From Zopfochytrium polystomum (Eukaryota > Chytridiomycota > Chytridiomycetes > Chytridiales > Chytridiaceae), in assembly GCA_025765615.1 (NCBI GenBank), contig JAIVFJ010000076.1, positions 186,001 to 250,000 on the forward strand: a stretch of DNA of 64,000 nucleotides. Reading direction: 5' to 3'. The notes beneath the pieces were generated by a model. That model was not told where the DNA came from, did not search any database, and saw nothing but the letters and a program-made list of their open reading frames with translations. Shown in pieces: positions 22,457 to 33,169 of the stretch. How positions within the stretch are numbered: the first letter of the stretch is position 1; every line of letters starts with the position of its first letter. The position numbers and the translations under genes were made by a program.

Positions 22457-24367
22457 TCACGCGCCCGCGGCGGCCTTCACGCTCGCCAACGGCGCCTGGG
22501 CAAGCGTCCTGTAAGTGGCCGCGCCGCCGACGGTGCCCTGCGCGTTGCCGCAGACGGCGCCGTCAAAGTCGCAGCCGACGGCGGCGCCGAGGACAGCCTT
22601 GAACGCGTCCAGCGGGCAAACCTCTGCGGGGCACCCCGGCACGACGATCGGCACCTCGTTGAGGAGGACGCGGACGGCCCACTTCGCCGCCGCGCCCGCG
22701 CCGTAGTCCCCGCCTCCGCCGCACGCGAGCAGCTCAAAGAGAAAGTTTGCGGCAAACGGCACCGCCCGCGCGTAGTGCAGCGAGCGCGCCGCGGCGGCCG
22801 CCACCACCGCCGCGACCGGCGCCGACGCGTTGAAACCGAGGACTTGCCGGTCGAACAGGCCAAACAGCGTGACGAGCGGCATCAGCGACTCTTCGTGCGC
22901 GAAGCGCAGCACGGCGGTCGCCGCGGTGGCGTTCGCGTCGGCGGCGGCGACGCACGCGCCGGACTCTTGCGCGACCATGGCGTCCATGTGGGCGAGCAGC
23001 GTCGTGGCCAGCGAGCAGGCCAGCACCGAGTTGACGGGCAGAGCGAACCCTTCGTTCACGTCGTTCCCCAGGTCCTGCTGCATGTCGTACAGCGCCAGCT
23101 CGTCGTCCTCAAACAGCCCGCACGGCGACGCCGCCGCGTCGTCCCCGCGCCCCTGCAGCGTGTTGTCGAATGAACACAAGCTGAACAGCGTCGCGACGTC
23201 GTCGGATGTGAGATTGACCGGCGCCCCCGTCGCCGCCGTCAGCCGCGCCGCGATCGCCGGGAAGAACGCCGCCGCGAACTTGGCGTCGTTCGTGTTGGAC
23301 TTTTTCGCCGCCGCGCTGGCGTTCACGTACGCCGCGCACGCGTCGAACGGCCGCAGGTCCGCGTCCAGCGTCTGCGGTACCACCGCGGCGAGCAACGCCG
23401 CTTTCGCGGATTGGCGCTTGGCGGGGTCGTCGTCCGAGGCGTAGAGCCCGTCGATGAAGCTGGTGCCGCTGGCGATCGCTCGGGACACGTTCGTCGCTTG
23501 CCAGCTGATCGTCGACGGGTCGGCGAACAGGGACGGTGGGTAGTTGGCGGCGAGGCGACCGGCGAGAGCCGCGTGGTCCTTGACGCCTTGCAGGGTGAGG
23601 AGGCCCGCGTTGGCGCCGGGCGGTGTTGGGATCGTCAGTTTCGCGAGGAACGCGTACTTTGGGTTGGTCGGGGGGTTTGCTGCCAGCTTGGTTTGAAGGT
23701 TGACGTGCTTCGTGATGTCGCCTGCACACACAACGCAAATGATTGGATCAATGGCGGTAGACAGAGTGGTGCAGAAAGTACAAGAGCTGAAGGGGGAAAA
23801 AAAGGCATCTCACTCACCAGAGGAAGGGTTCCTTGTTCCGTGCCGGGCGACGAGCAGCAGCTGCTTGACGGAGCACGAGGGTGGCATGGCCGCCGGCGCC
23901 TTTGGGACGACGTACCGCGACTTTGTGCTCGCCTCCACCTTGCGGACGGGGTTCTCTGACACGATCGGCAGGTGCGAGTCGACGCCCGCCGCGACAGGAA
24001 GAATTCCCGGCACGGCGACCGAGGCGATGCGGGCGGGGCACGTCGGCTGCGGGGTGGTCGCGGATGTCGTTGTTTTCGAAATCGTCGTCGTCGACGCGGC
24101 AGAGTCGGACTCGGAGGACGACGACGAGGGCGACGACGAGGGCGACGGTGAGGACGACGACGTCGACGACGAAGCCAGCAGCTGCGACGGCGTGGATACC
24201 ACCACCGGGCAAGGCGGTGGTGCTGCGCCGTAGTAGCGTTGTGGTGGTAATGGTGGTTGCGGGGCTGGTGCGGCTAGGGCGACTGCTGCGACAAGGGTTG
24301 CGAGCGCGAGGGCGAGGGCGACGGCGACGGCGGCGGCGGCTCGGGTGGCGTTCCTCGGCGTCCTCAT
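22457..24367 (-). CDS. Secreted histidine acid phosphatase, MINPP type (inositol polyphosphate phosphatase/phytase)
   Basis: Two exons, 24367-23818 and 23721-22457, joined in phase 1 (Gly codon); 1815 nt, 604 residues. The N-terminus is a long hydrophobic Ala/Val/Leu signal sequence, followed by a Ser/Thr/Pro-rich linker (residues ~55-100). The catalytic motif LLLVARHGTRNPS contains the RHGxRxP signature of branch-2 histidine phosphatases, and RFAHEESLMPLVTLFGLF corresponds to the HAE proton-donor motif of MINPP (here HEE). Members remove phosphates from InsP6 and other inositol phosphates, outside the cell or in the secretory system. Length is slightly above the usual 450-550 residues because of the linker. 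The intron is 96 nt with a good GTGAGT donor. Confidence 0.83.
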
Positions 24368-24412
24368 CTCTCTCTCCGTTCGTTGTCTCTCCTTCTTTCG
24401 TTCGAGACCGTC

Positions 24413-24444
24413 TATCTGTCTGTCTGTCTGTCTGTCTGTCTGTC
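24413..24444. repeat. (TCTG)n tetranucleotide repeat
   Basis: About eight units of TCTG/CTGT in the 5' flank of the MINPP-type gene. Confidence 0.9.
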
Positions 24445-24665
24445 GCGTTTTTGTCTTTGTGTGTGTGTGTGTGTGTGCGTGTTTGCATTGTGTGTGGCGC
24501 GTGCCGCCCGTCCGCATTCTGCCAATGCAAGCACGCGCCAACGGCGTGGAATTCCATTCTTTCTCCAGATGGATTGATGCCGGCCTGTCTGTTTGTCTAT
24601 CTCTGGAAACAACACAGACGTAGAACCCACAAGCGTTGAATGAAAACAATCGGCGGGCGTTCGTC

Positions 24666-24666
<1 letters not shown>

Positions 24667-24759
<93 letters not shown>

Positions 24760-24776
24760 CACACACACACACACAC
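24667..24776. repeat. (CA)n microsatellite, ~110 bp
   Basis: Long CA dinucleotide tract with two interruptions. It creates Cys-Val or His-Thr ORFs that are not genes. Confidence 0.95.
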
Positions 24777-24796
24777 TGCAGTCGCCTGATCTTGAC

Positions 24797-25186
24797 TCAC
24801 CCGTCTCGCCCCTCCGTAATGGGCCTTGATGAGTTCCTAGCGAATCGCGGTGTGTCTCTTGCGCCGGCGAGAAAACCATGTGTGCGGCGTGACGGCTCTC
24901 CGCAATCCTTAAAGTCGTCGTCGTACTCGTCGCCTCTCGGAACGAGGTCGTCTTCAGGCCAGCATAGGCGCAGCTTTCTGTGGAATAGCGGCAGCTGCGG
25001 TATTCGTCCAGGCGACCGAGACGGCTTTCGAAAGCAATGGGAGGCGGTGGGTGATCTTTTCCCCCTTCCCTCCACCCCCTCCCTCAACGCTTCGGCGAGT
25101 GATCGAGTCCAGAAACAATACCACGCAGACAGCGCGACAACGAACAGGATATAAAAACGCGTGTCTATTATTTTTTCTCTGGCCAT
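24797..25186 (-). CDS. Possible small membrane-anchored protein
   Basis: ATG at 25186 opens 129 codons with an N-terminal hydrophobic segment, FYILFVVALSAWYCFW, and an Arg/Pro/Asp-rich tail. No family is recognised and no introns are needed. It could be chance; the signal-anchor-like start is the only support. Confidence 0.28.
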   Translation of the reverse strand: MAREKIIDTRFYILFVVALSAWYCFWTRSLAEALREGVEGRGKRSPTASHCFRKPSRSPGRIPQLPLFHRKLRLCWPEDDLVPRGDEYDDDFKDCGEPSRRTHGFLAGARDTPRFARNSSRPITEGRDG

Positions 25187-25291
25187 ATTGGGAGCCGCCC
25201 CTTTTCGAAGTATGGATTTTTAAGAGGGAGCAAAGAAGCGGGGAAGGAAAGAAGGAGGTGGGAGCTGAAAAGAATAAAAAAACCCTCATTG

Positions 25292-25626
25292 TCACCACGT
25301 CTCTCCCTTCTTTATCGATTTGACTTGACCGCTCGCAGTCGCGTTGAGCTGTTGTTGCCTTGAGAGGTCGTTGATTTCTTTGTTTCTGGTGACCAAGGAT
25401 TTGCCGGGTAACTTCTTGGAGGTAGATTTTTTCCCCTTATTGGTGGTCATGTATTTGCCCGGTGCTTTCTTTGCGATGGAATTCTTTCCGTTATTAGTGG
25501 CCTTCGATTTGCCGGGCGCTTTCATCGAAGTGGGATTCCTTCTATTAGCAGTGATCTTGGATTTGCCGGGGACTTCGTCGAGGTGGCCTATTTCAAAAGT
25601 ACGCCGTGTGAGAACGTGTAAGTGTG
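25292..25626 (-). CDS. Possible Lys-rich repeat protein (PGK repeat), incomplete 5' end
   Basis: The frame is open on the minus strand from about 25626 to the stop at 25292. It contains four imperfect 20-residue repeats of the form (K)xPGKSxxTNxGKNS: EVPGKSKITANRRN, KAPGKSKATNNGKN, KAPGKYMTTNKGKK and KLPGKSLVTRNKEI, visible in DNA as ~60-bp tandem repeats (25385-25600). A possible 3' splice site (CCCTCGCAG) lies at the upstream end. Downstream is a Gln/Asn-rich tail and a Lys end. Repeat and basic charge suggest DNA or RNA binding, but this is not established. Confidence 0.35.
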
Positions 25627-25996
25627 CTGCGAGGGCAGGGAAGAGACGAAGTGAAAAATTCCTGGGAGGATAAGTTAAAATTGATTACCATCCTGCCCTG
25701 TTTCGTCTTGCCGTTCGTTGCCGCTCTGTGGGGCCAAAGTAATCTGTCAGTAACGTTCCTGCGCTTTACCAAGAGAGAAGAAGAGAGAAATAAAGTACCT
25801 TCCCGGATGTTCCGCCTTTTAAACTCCTGAGAAAAAAGGCTGGTCAGATTCAATTCTCGCCGATTACTGCAAATCAAAAATACTACTTTGTCGTCTTTCT
25901 TTGACCCATTTTCTTTGGCGGCTTTGATCTAATTGGGTGAATGCAAGCCATGCAAGTTTTGCGAAGGACAGACACTCATTCTCGAGGGCTCTACTC

Positions 25997-26475
25997 CTAC
26001 CGTTTTGCCGAGTTCTTCCCCGACTTTCCGCCGTTAGCTTGCGCGCCATCCGCAGCCTTCGCGCCCCTGGTCGACTTTGCGCCCTTTGCGGCTTTAGTGC
26101 CCTTTGAGGCGACCCGCATCTTGCACATTGCGGGTTTCTTCTTCTTTGCCGCCTTCCGGGTGGCGGCGGAGGCGGCGGCGGAGCGCCCCGACTTTGACGA
26201 GTGACGCACAAGTCTGTCCGCGCGGAATTCAGATGCGTCGTCGAGCGCGGCATGGGCGTCGTCTCCGTCGGCCGAGCATAGTATGCGGCGCAGAGCAGAG
26301 TGGTAGTAGTCACTCACGTCGACGCGTATCTGTGCGGCGACGCCCGCGGCACCGGCGACAGCAAAGGCGACCAGGACGAAGAAGTGGTGGCGAAGAGGCC
26401 GTCGAGGATGTGTTGGTGGTGGCAGAGGTGTCTCGCGGCGGCGACGAGGGCAGCAGCGGCGACCGAAAGGCGGAA
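25997..26475 (-). CDS. Possible small basic protein with hydrophobic segment; exon limits uncertain
   Basis: The open frame ends in an Ala/Lys-rich tail (AATRKAAKKKKPAMCKM; KGTKAAKGAKSTRGAKAA) resembling a histone H1-type tail. Upstream in the same frame is a hydrophobic segment (HHFFVLVAFAVAGAAGVAAQ). GTGAGTGAC at 26309-26317 could be a 5' splice site rather than coding. No ATG was found, so the model is unresolved. Confidence 0.25.
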
Positions 26476-27355
26476 AGTTTTTTGGTTGGGTTTTCTTTTT
26501 TATTTCCTTTTAGGAATTTATTGCAAATCAGACAGACAAACCCACTTCTTTGGAAGGCAAGAGACAAAATTGCACTTGTCCACTGAAATTGTTAGCAGGG
26601 CTGTCTGTCCTTTCATTCTATCTCATTCTGTCTCTCTCCCAATCCAATCACACAGACACACGCAGAGAGACAGTTGGGGATAAAAGGTTTCCAGCAACCT
26701 CCCCGGCTGACGCCGCACGACGAGGCCGTTTGGGCGCCGAGCTGCGTTTGGCTGGTACATGTGCTTTGTGGATTTCTATTGTCGGTCCTTTCACTCGGAA
26801 TCGGTGCCCTGTAATGGTAATTTCAAAGATACGGAAGTGATCCGCGGCGATGGAAAAGTCCGCTGAAGCGAGGCCGAGCAAACCGGCAGACTGCCCCCTT
26901 TGGTGCGATAACTCAAAACATGAGTATAACGTAATAATGCTCGCCTTGGTACTGAGTTTTCCTCATTGATTTTTTATGGCCGTCTTTGCTTCCACTGGAA
27001 CTCCAGGAAGACGAGACTGGCAGTTTACTCGGGCCATCAGTCCGGCAAGGCCGTTCAAGATGGTATTCTATCCGGCCCTCTCCAAGACTCCTTTTCCTGA
27101 TTTTTTGTCCAGCTGTTCTTCCATCAATGGCCACCGTTCTGAGAGGCAAAGTTCTTGAGGGCATTTTTCTTTTAACTCCAACTTCCTTCCTTTCTTCCTT
27201 TCTTCCACCACCAATAGTTCGATACGATGGCCATGTGGCCAGAGTAATCGAACATATGTCATTCGTTTTACCCGATCACCGTCAGAAAACAATAGCTCCA
27301 GACTTTGACATGGCGGTATTTTTTGATTCATGGCGAGATCTGGGTCAGCCACGTG
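26476..27355. other. Intergenic, no supported gene
   Basis: Holds short ORFs on both strands without recognisable features, and the 5' flank of the next F-box-like gene. Confidence 0.4.
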
Positions 27356-28747
27356 ATGCCCTCAGCGCGTGGGTTAGATGTACTGCCGGTCGATGTGCTG
27401 CAGACCCTCGCAACGGACTACCTTCCCCGCGCGAGCGACCGAGCCGCCCTAAGCGCGCTGTCGGCCAACATCCGCGCGATCTTGGCACCCACCGTCTTCC
27501 GCGCCATCCGCATCTCAAACAGACCCGAGGATGCCGACGCCATCGCCGCCGTCACTGCTGCCTACGGCCAGCACGCACACTACCTTAGCCTGGACTGCTT
27601 CCTGTTTGAGAACCCTCCGCCCGAGATAGGCGATCGTCCGGCTGACCACATCGACTATGTTGCGCCACTCACATTCCAACCCGCCGAGATCTCCCAGCTC
27701 AGCGAGACTGCCGCCGCCCTTCTCCGCGGCGACACCTTGCCGCAGGTACGCTCATTCCGCATCCGCTTCGTTCCAAAGGACGACTTTGACGGCACCCGCT
27801 GGGTCGACGACGAATACGGCCAAGGTGGTTCGATCTACATCTCAATCTGCGAAGAGGACTACATCTCCGCCGCCGCCGCAGAGGCGAAGTTCCAGTGGCG
27901 ATCGGTCCTCAGCGCGGTCTGGCGGGCGCTGTCCGTAAACCATCGAGTCACGCGGCTCGACGTGCGCGAGCTGCCTCCAAACATCTCCACCGCATGGCGC
28001 GGTGAAGCTTGGCTTGCCTTTGTCAGCCGACTGGAGCACCTGTCTCTCCACGTATGGGGCAGCCAGAGCGGCAACGGCTTCGGCTCCAATACCACTCCAG
28101 GATACAGCTCTTTTGTTGGCTCGCAGCTCAGGGCCGCCTTCTTCGACCTCGCGCGCAACCTGCGGTCCCTCGAATTTATCGTCTCCGCGGATTCGCCTGA
28201 CCCCAGCGCGTCACGCCTCAGCGCGACGAACATGCCCCAGCTCCGCGACCTCGCCCTCCACAACTTCTTCATCAATCGAAAGCTCGTCGGTTTCGTTCGA
28301 GCCCACAGGCACCTTGTCCGGATCCGCCTTGTCGACTGCCTGGCATTCAGCGAACGCCCGCGCATGTCTTGGGCTCACTTCTTTGCCTCCCTGGCAGACA
28401 GCGACTTGCCCCCCCGCCTCGCGGAGCTCTCGGTGGAAACGACCCGACGAGTGCCTCTCGTTCCCAACGAGCAGTTCTTCAGCGGTCCCGTGTTCATCCC
28501 ATCGCCGGACGAGCCCCACGCCGTCCGCCGCGTGCGCGCCAGGCTCGAGGCGGACCCAAAGTTTCGGCTGTTTCCGTACACGTACTTGGACAGCCCGTAT
28601 GGCATAGTGTTCGCCGACGAGAACGTGAATCTGCGGCGCGCCAAGGCCGGCAACGATATTGCGGCCTACTGGAGGCTCGTGGAAACTGTGAAACGGAACG
28701 CCGCAGCTGGCGTGGGCGCGGAGAAGATCAACCTGTCGGCGAGCTAA
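27356..28747 (+). CDS. F-box-like protein with LRR-type body
   Basis: Single exon, 463 residues from the ATG at 27356; the upstream in-frame codons are non-ATG. The N-terminus LDVLPVDVLQTLATDYLP followed by ALSALSANIRAILAPTVFR is an F-box-like helix set. The body has recurrent leucine-rich helical segments (LEHLSLHVW, LRSLEFIVSA, MPQLRDLALHNFF, LVRIRLVDC, LAELSVET), as in fungal F-box/LRR-like proteins that bind SCF substrates. Codon use is GC-rich and the frame is open throughout. The substrate is unknown. It is the second F-box gene in the window but is not obviously related in sequence to the one at 19.7 kb. Confidence 0.75.
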   Translation: MPSARGLDVLPVDVLQTLATDYLPRASDRAALSALSANIRAILAPTVFRAIRISNRPEDADAIAAVTAAYGQHAHYLSLDCFLFENPPPEIGDRPADHIDYVAPLTFQPAEISQLSETAAALLRGDTLPQVRSFRIRFVPKDDFDGTRWVDDEYGQGGSIYISICEEDYISAAAAEAKFQWRSVLSAVWRALSVNHRVTRLDVRELPPNISTAWRGEAWLAFVSRLEHLSLHVWGSQSGNGFGSNTTPGYSSFVGSQLRAAFFDLARNLRSLEFIVSADSPDPSASRLSATNMPQLRDLALHNFFINRKLVGFVRAHRHLVRIRLVDCLAFSERPRMSWAHFFASLADSDLPPRLAELSVETTRRVPLVPNEQFFSGPVFIPSPDEPHAVRRVRARLEADPKFRLFPYTYLDSPYGIVFADENVNLRRAKAGNDIAAYWRLVETVKRNAAAGVGAEKINLSAS

Positions 28748-28882
28748 CTCATCAAAGGACTAGCCACCACCTCTTTAGGGCTGACACGAAACACATCCCT
28801 CAGGAACTAACCTCGCTCGTTTTTTGAGAGCCAGGGGGTGGGCCGGCTAAAGTACCATAGCGAAGTGGCTGGTCATCTGTTC

Positions 28883-29284
28883 TTAACAAATGTGGCGGAG
28901 CCGCAGATTGAGGTTTCCAACACCCATCATGGCAAACAAAGCTCTCGGGTACGCTAACTCTCCGTCATCACGCAGGTTCCCGCCCATCTTTGCGCGGCAC
29001 CACGCCAGGAGCGTCACGTCGTGGAGCATCGCAATCCATCCTCCGGGCGGTGCGCAGTCGCCAACTTGCCGCAGGCCTACGGCGCCTTTGCCGCTGCGGT
29101 CGGTGCGGACGGCAAACACGTCCCCGACGCCGCTCGTGACGCGACCGCTGCGCCAGTCGTTCTTCCCTTGCAGCGGGGCCAGCGCGTCCGGGCTGATCTC
29201 CTCGACATGCTCTTCCCAGATGTCGGGCAGATGTTCTGAAGAGCTAAGTTCCGCTCAGTTGAAATGGACGGTACCAGTGCGCAT
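28883..29284 (-). CDS. Small conserved-looking protein of unknown function
   Basis: Exons 29284-29275 (only 10 nt) and 29235-28883 give 120 residues. The intron is GTACCG...CTCTTCAG with a CTGAG-like branch. The reading is MRTEHLPDIWEEHVEEISP, then PLQGKNDWRSGRVTSGVGDV, FAVRTDRSGKGAVGLRQVG, then WIAMLHDVTLLAWCRAKMGG and a C-terminal NLRLRHIC. The frame also stays open upstream of the ATG (GAKVDTHGSLPHFP), so the true start may lie further 5' with another exon. Composition is that of a real globular protein, but I do not recognise the family. Confidence 0.5.
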
Positions 29285-30331
29285 GGGGAAATGAGGCAAC
29301 GAACCGTGCGTGTCGACCTTGGCACCGGTCTCCGTTTAGTTTGTGCTTAGGTAATTCATTGTCCGTCTCCTTTGCCTTTCTTCCTTGGGGACCAAAATAA
29401 CACTTTTCCGTTCACTTTTGTTACAGTTTCATATTCCTTGAGATTTTGGGGCTGCAAAAAAAAAAGTTTTGGGGCGGCCAAAAAAAAAGTTTTCGATTAG
29501 GAGGGTGGTCCGTCTCACGTTGTGCGGCTGACGCTGACGGACCCGACAACGCAGGTCGAGGCGCCGTGGGCGGTGGTGGCTCTTGACGCGGCGTCGCTGG
29601 CGAGTGCGGGGACGTACTATGCGTGGTACTGCTCGGCGCCGGGTTCGAAGGCGGCTGGCGTGTCCCGGCAGGTCGAGGCATTGCCACCGCCGACGCCACT
29701 CGAGGGCGTGACGGAGGTGACGGCGGTGCTGCCGATGGAGCTGCTGCAGCGCGAGTTGCTTCGGCCGGCCGTTACAGGCGAGCGGAGGAAAGGAGCCGGG
29801 GATGCTGTGGGGTTGATGACCGCCCTCGGCCGGAACCGAGAGCGCCGTGGAGCGCTTTCCGATCGCTCCAGGCCTTTTGACCAGCCTGCCAACTCGCGAT
29901 CCCTCTCCCACTTCGCAGGGCTGCTTCGCCCTGGACGACGGCGGGATAGGAGCGGACGACCACCCAGCGTGATCGGCAGCTAAAGTGAGAGATGCGGCCG
30001 GCGATGAGGCCTGGTTCTTCTCGAGCGCGGTGCAGACCGTGTCGAGGATGCCTGCAAAGCCGCCGATGGTGCCGCCGATGACGGGGATGCGGGAGGGTGC
30101 GGAGGATGGCGCCCGAGCATAGTTTTCGTTTCATTCGGTTTAGTGATCACTGTTCCATAGTGGAAGAGAGGTCTTTGGGTAATCCGTGGGCGGGCGATAG
30201 AGAAAGAAATATCAGCTCTTCAATCATTTTATTTGGAGCTCTTTAACCTCCTCAATCGCGACAAAAAAAAAAAAAAAAAAAACCAAAAAAAAAAAAAAAA
30301 AAATAGAAGCAGTAAATCCGACCGTAACGAT
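29285..30331. other. Intergenic or decayed coding sequence
   Basis: From about 29510 to 29790 the + strand is open and Val/Ala-rich (VRLTLTDPTTQVEAPWAVVA) but has no start. On the minus strand 29930-30110 reads PVIGGTIGGFAGILDTVCTA. These may be exons of an unresolved gene. A-runs at 29455-29488 and 30261-30303 flank them. Confidence 0.3.
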
Positions 30332-31096
30332 TCACCAAGCGTACACGCCGCCTTTGTGGATGAACTTGCCGGCGTCGGCATCACGCTTGCCTTGGATAAC
30401 GCTCTGAATGGTCGCAGCGCTCGTCTCGGCGCTTAGCGCACCGTGAGCGATCGCAGTCTTGCGGCTCTCCTCCCCGCCCAGGTTCGTGACGACATAACCC
30501 GGGCACAGGGCCCACACCTTGCACCCCCATCCCGCAAACTCGTGGTGGTGGTAGGCCGCCAGCATGTTCAGCGCCGCCTTGCTCACGCGGTACGCGGCCG
30601 ACAGCAGCCCGGGGTACCACGACACCGGGTCGCCGATCGAGCCGAGCGAGCTGGAAATGTAGATCAAGCGCGGGTCGGCCGACTTTTTCAGGAGAGGCGC
30701 AAACGCGTCGGTCACGATCGCCGGGCCCGTCGCGTTGGTCGCGAGCGAGTCGCGCATCTGCGTCGCGAGGTCCGGCGACAACGAAAAGATGCCGGCGTTG
30801 TTGACCAGCACGTCGACGCGGCCCAGCTCGGCGGCGACCTGGTCGGCGGCGGCGCGGACGGACGCCGGGTCGGTGACGTCGATTTGGACGAGGGTGAGCG
30901 GGGCGCTGGAGCCGCGCGCGCGGATGTCGTCGACGGCCTTTTGGCCCTTGGCGAGGGAGCGGACGCCGAGGACGACGTGGTAGGGCGAGTCGGTGGAGGC
31001 GGTCGTCGTCGCGAGGAGGGCGGCGGTGTCGAAGCCGATGCCGCTGTTTGCGCCAGTGATGAAGACCACCGTGGGTTTTGCTGCCGCCGTTGCCAT
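30332..31096 (-). CDS. Short-chain dehydrogenase/reductase (SDR family)
   Basis: Intronless, 254 residues, starting at ATG 31096. It has a classical SDR layout: TGANSGIG (TGxxxGIG cofactor motif, residues ~14-21), a DVTDPAS adenine-binding segment, NNAGIF (NNAG), a catalytic Ser in IYISSSLGSIG and YRVSK (YxxxK). The length is typical of classical SDRs. It would catalyse NAD(P)(H)-dependent oxidation or reduction of a carbonyl or alcohol substrate in the cytosol; PGYVVTNLGG after the catalytic Lys is as in many carbonyl-reductase-like fungal SDRs. The substrate cannot be told from sequence and no pathway genes adjoin. Confidence 0.9.
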   Translation of the reverse strand: MATAAAKPTVVFITGANSGIGFDTAALLATTTASTDSPYHVVLGVRSLAKGQKAVDDIRARGSSAPLTLVQIDVTDPASVRAAADQVAAELGRVDVLVNNAGIFSLSPDLATQMRDSLATNATGPAIVTDAFAPLLKKSADPRLIYISSSLGSIGDPVSWYPGLLSAAYRVSKAALNMLAAYHHHEFAGWGCKVWALCPGYVVTNLGGEESRKTAIAHGALSAETSAATIQSVIQGKRDADAGKFIHKGGVYAW

Positions 31097-31552
31097 TTTC
31101 TTGAGTGCTGGTTCTTTGTGTTGCGTGAGGGTAGTTTTCTTGTCTCAAGGCAAGCGGCACCGGTGTGAGCGGTGTGAGCGATGATTGGTGTTTTTCGGGG
31201 GGGACGAAGCGGGGAGCGGAGATTAAATACTGCAGGCAGCGGCCCTGCTGGGGGAGTCCTTTTCCTCTCCTCTTTGTTTACGGACGGATGAGCAAGCCGC
31301 GCGGGCCGCGCGTCCGCTGTCCGCTTCGGGGCAAACAAAAAAGCGCGCGATTGTCCATCACGGCCTGTGCGACACGAATCCAACCAACCAACCATCCAAC
31401 CAACCAACCGGCTTGAAGCCCCCAAATGGAGAGCAAGCAAACTAAAGATGGGCGGCGAGTGGCGTGGCGTCGGCAGAAATATGAGTGGGAATGATCGGAG
31501 CTGCCATATCACGTGATGAATATTTACGCAAAACAAAGATTTGTAATCTCGC

Positions 31553-31595
<43 letters not shown>

Positions 31596-32305
31596 GATCC
31601 GCCCTGCCGCTCGATTTCAAAGCAGCCGCACAGCGTTATTATTTTTCACTCGCATCATGGCAAAGACGGCGAGGCAGTCGGCCGGTGCAGGCGTTGACAG
31701 CGGTGATAAAGACGACGGTGGTTTGTGGGTCGTCGCGGTCGTTGGGGTTGGAGTCGTTTGCCATTTTGACAAACTGTGGTAAAGCTGGTCTCTGCTAGTT
31801 CTAGTGAGTGGTTGACGCTTTCAAGTTGATGGGGAGGTGCAATGCCAGAGTGGAAGCGCCAGGGCTTCCTTTGTTGCGCCCCTATGAGCTATTGCTACTG
31901 TCCAATGACTTTCGGAGTCTTTACCTTTGTGTTTTGCGTGTAGGTGGGTTTTTTGTTGCAATTTGAATGCAGAGAGAGCGTCCTTGCCACGCCGTCCTTA
32001 CCCTGGCACTTGTGTGTTCGCGGCAGCTGCTGCCCTTTACTGAAGGTCGTTTTTCGCCGTGCTCTTTCTGTTTCCGTTTCGCGTGTAATCGCACTCGAAT
32101 TTGGAAGAACGACTGGTTTCTGAAAAATGTCCTGCTGTTGAAATTTGATGGGTGGTGTGGGGTCGGATGGCTGCAGCGGCTGAGAAGCGCGCGTCGCACA
32201 GTCCAGCAACCGTCGAGATTCTTATTTTTTTTTTTCTTTGTTTTTTTCTTGTGTCCGTGGCGGAATTCGACAAGGGCCTCCTTTCACTGGAGGACAGAAA
32301 AAAAA
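31097..32305. other. Intergenic region with a (CAA)n microsatellite
   Basis: A pure CAA repeat of about 14 units lies at 31553-31594. A short ATG ORF at 31657 (MAKTARQSAGAG...) has no further support. Otherwise nothing recognised. Confidence 0.5.
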
Positions 32306-32740
32306 ATGGCGACGATGCCCAAGCGATCCAAATAACGATAAACCCAAGCAACCCCACCCCCGCCAGCCTTCGCGCGTACCTTGGGTCTCCCCGAGTCCAC
32401 GCCGTCGAACGAAACCATCCGCTTCAACGACCTACGTACATGTGGGACTCCTCCTGTCGCGCGACGGAATGTTCTTGCACAAGGCGGTCCTCTCGGCGTC
32501 CTCCCGTTTTTTCGACAGGAAGTGGTCGTTGGGCTTTGCAGAGTCGTCCAGGGAGTACGCCGAGCTCACAGTGCCCAAAGAACAGGATCTTACGGTGGCA
32601 CGGTTAGGGTTACACCAAGACAAGGGCGACGATCGTGCCCTTCCCCGCCGTCGACAGTGCGGCGCATCATCTTTCGGACGCCCCTGGGTGGGCAGGGTCC
32701 GAGAATGTCGCTCACGCGATCCGGCGTCCAGGCTGGGCGC
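32306..32740 (+). pseudogene. BTB/POZ-domain gene relic
   Basis: A BTB core is visible: LLSRDGMFLHKAVLSASSRF, FDRKWSLGFAESS, then EYAELTVPKEQDLTVARL (32430-32605), matching the 'kahKaVLaarS.yF' segment of BTB domains that bind Cul3 or dimerise. The expected preceding segment (TPSNETIRFND) is in a different frame, so one base has been lost or gained near 32430. A downstream segment (FPAVDSAAHHLSDA) is shifted again. It is therefore a decayed copy. Confidence 0.5.
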
Positions 32741-32897
32741 AATCCAATGTTCAACGTCCGCGTGTGCGGGCTTGTTATTTTTTTCTTTTCTTTGTTTCTT
32801 TTTCTTCTTCTTCGCCTGGTTTAAATCACGCGACCGTGCCACGCAAGGCAAGCCACGTGGGACCTCGGGCGGACACGCGCAGCACACACACATCGGA

Positions 32898-33060
32898 AAC
32901 TCTGTCTCTGTCTCTGTCTCTGTCTCTGTCTCTCTTGGCCGTTCTCGCTGTCACTAAGCGCCACGCACACTCAGTCACACACACACACCGAACAGACACA
33001 CACACACGCACACACACACACACACACTCTCTCTCTCTCTCTTTCTCTCCCTCTCGGTCT
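32898..33060. repeat. (TCTCTG)n, (CA)n and (CT)n microsatellites
   Basis: TCTCTG repeats (32898-32935), CA tract (32975-33027) and CT tract (33027-33060) in the 5' flank of the GH16 gene. Confidence 0.9.
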
Positions 33061-33169
33061 CTCTGCTTTTCTCATTTTTTCTCTCTCATCTTTCTTGGCG
33101 TTCTTCCCCCGTTGCTGAGCTGCGTAGTTAATTAGTTCGACCTCCTCCATCCACTGCATCATTCCCTCG

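Noticed and set aside
24597..24879. Cys-Val repeat ORFs
   Set aside because: Read-through of the CA/GT microsatellite.
31657..31782. Short ATG ORF (MAKTARQSAGAG...) near the CAA repeat
   Set aside because: Only 41 codons, no family, splice or conservation signal.
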